A DNA stretch of 64,000 nt from an uncultured Oscillospiraceae bacterium. Its GTDB lineage: Bacteria; Bacillota; Clostridia; Oscillospirales; Oscillospiraceae. The notes under the pieces were generated by a model. That model did not search any database and was not told the DNA's origin. It worked only from the letters and a program-made list of their open reading frames with translations. The DNA lies in the NCBI GenBank assembly GCA_947626345.1, contig CANQSF010000003.1, positions 1 through 64,000 of the forward strand, in the 5' to 3' direction. Position 1 is the stretch's first letter, and the number at the start of each line of letters is the position of its first letter. This document shows positions 63,989-64,000 of this stretch, one piece after another. A program made the translations under genes and the position numbers.

Positions 63989-64000
63989 ATGCCCCATGAT

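Overview
The window is about 64% GC and looks like a chromosome segment of a high-GC, spore-forming gut clostridium of the Oscillospiraceae type (Flavonifractor/Oscillibacter-like). The support is a large Alu-type SRP RNA in front of dnaX, a T-box leader, a glycine riboswitch before a Na+/alanine-type symporter, a YlmC/YmxH sporulation protein, RNase M5, a K+-dependent pyrophosphatase pump, and AGGAGG-type ribosome binding sites with occasional GTG and TTG starts. The genus is an inference.

Layout. 1-3.5 kb: a broken 5' tRNA half, SRP RNA, dnaX, ybaB and a zinc-ribbon membrane protein. 3.5-9.6 kb: an SPFH/Arc-like pair behind a palindromic promoter, a DegV protein, and a heterodimeric ABC exporter with one degenerate ATP site. 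9.6-12.5 kb: a glycosyltransferase and a glycine-riboswitch-controlled symporter. 12.6-18 kb: a TetR-ABC efflux operon with a visible operator, diverging from a T-box-controlled methionine importer (metNIQ). 18-29.2 kb: galK, gluQ, pgsA, a secreted M3 peptidase, a sortase-type surface protein, and an operon of peptide-binding lipoprotein, aminotransferase and amidohydrolase. 29.3-34.2 kb: a 19-repeat Sel1 protein and a DUF4153/Xre/DUF2975 operon. 34.2-38.4 kb: ylmC, rpsB-tsf, and a flavin reductase-msrA-epimerase operon. 38.4-42.3 kb: an Xre/membrane pair and hppA. 42.3-51.1 kb (minus strand): mltG-alaS-cupin-HIT-comEC-holA-rnmV read as one direction. 51.2-56.4 kb: a tiny Cys/Gly-rich protein, a TagA-like glycosyltransferase with a sirtuin, nrdR, DUF421, and glmM with a left-handed beta-helix partner.

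The most interesting region is 57114-63689. It is a complete 6576-bp transposon-like element with 23-bp imperfect terminal inverted repeats, flanked on both sides by GA. It encodes a TnpX/TndX-type large serine recombinase and a TnpW-like small protein. Its cargo is a hybrid sensor histidine kinase overlapping a solute-binding lipoprotein, an arrangement reminiscent of LuxQ/LuxP. The element interrupts a conserved Cys-containing gene. The N-terminal part (63690-63805) and the C-terminal part (56421-57113), both on the minus strand, rejoin exactly in frame to 268 codons if the element is removed and one GA is kept. The boundaries are therefore defined to the base from sequence alone.

Regulation is unusually readable. 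There are several consensus promoters with 17-bp spacers, two candidate leaderless genes (20408 and 42023), two palindromic operators, a riboswitch, a T-box, and strong intrinsic terminators at most operon ends.
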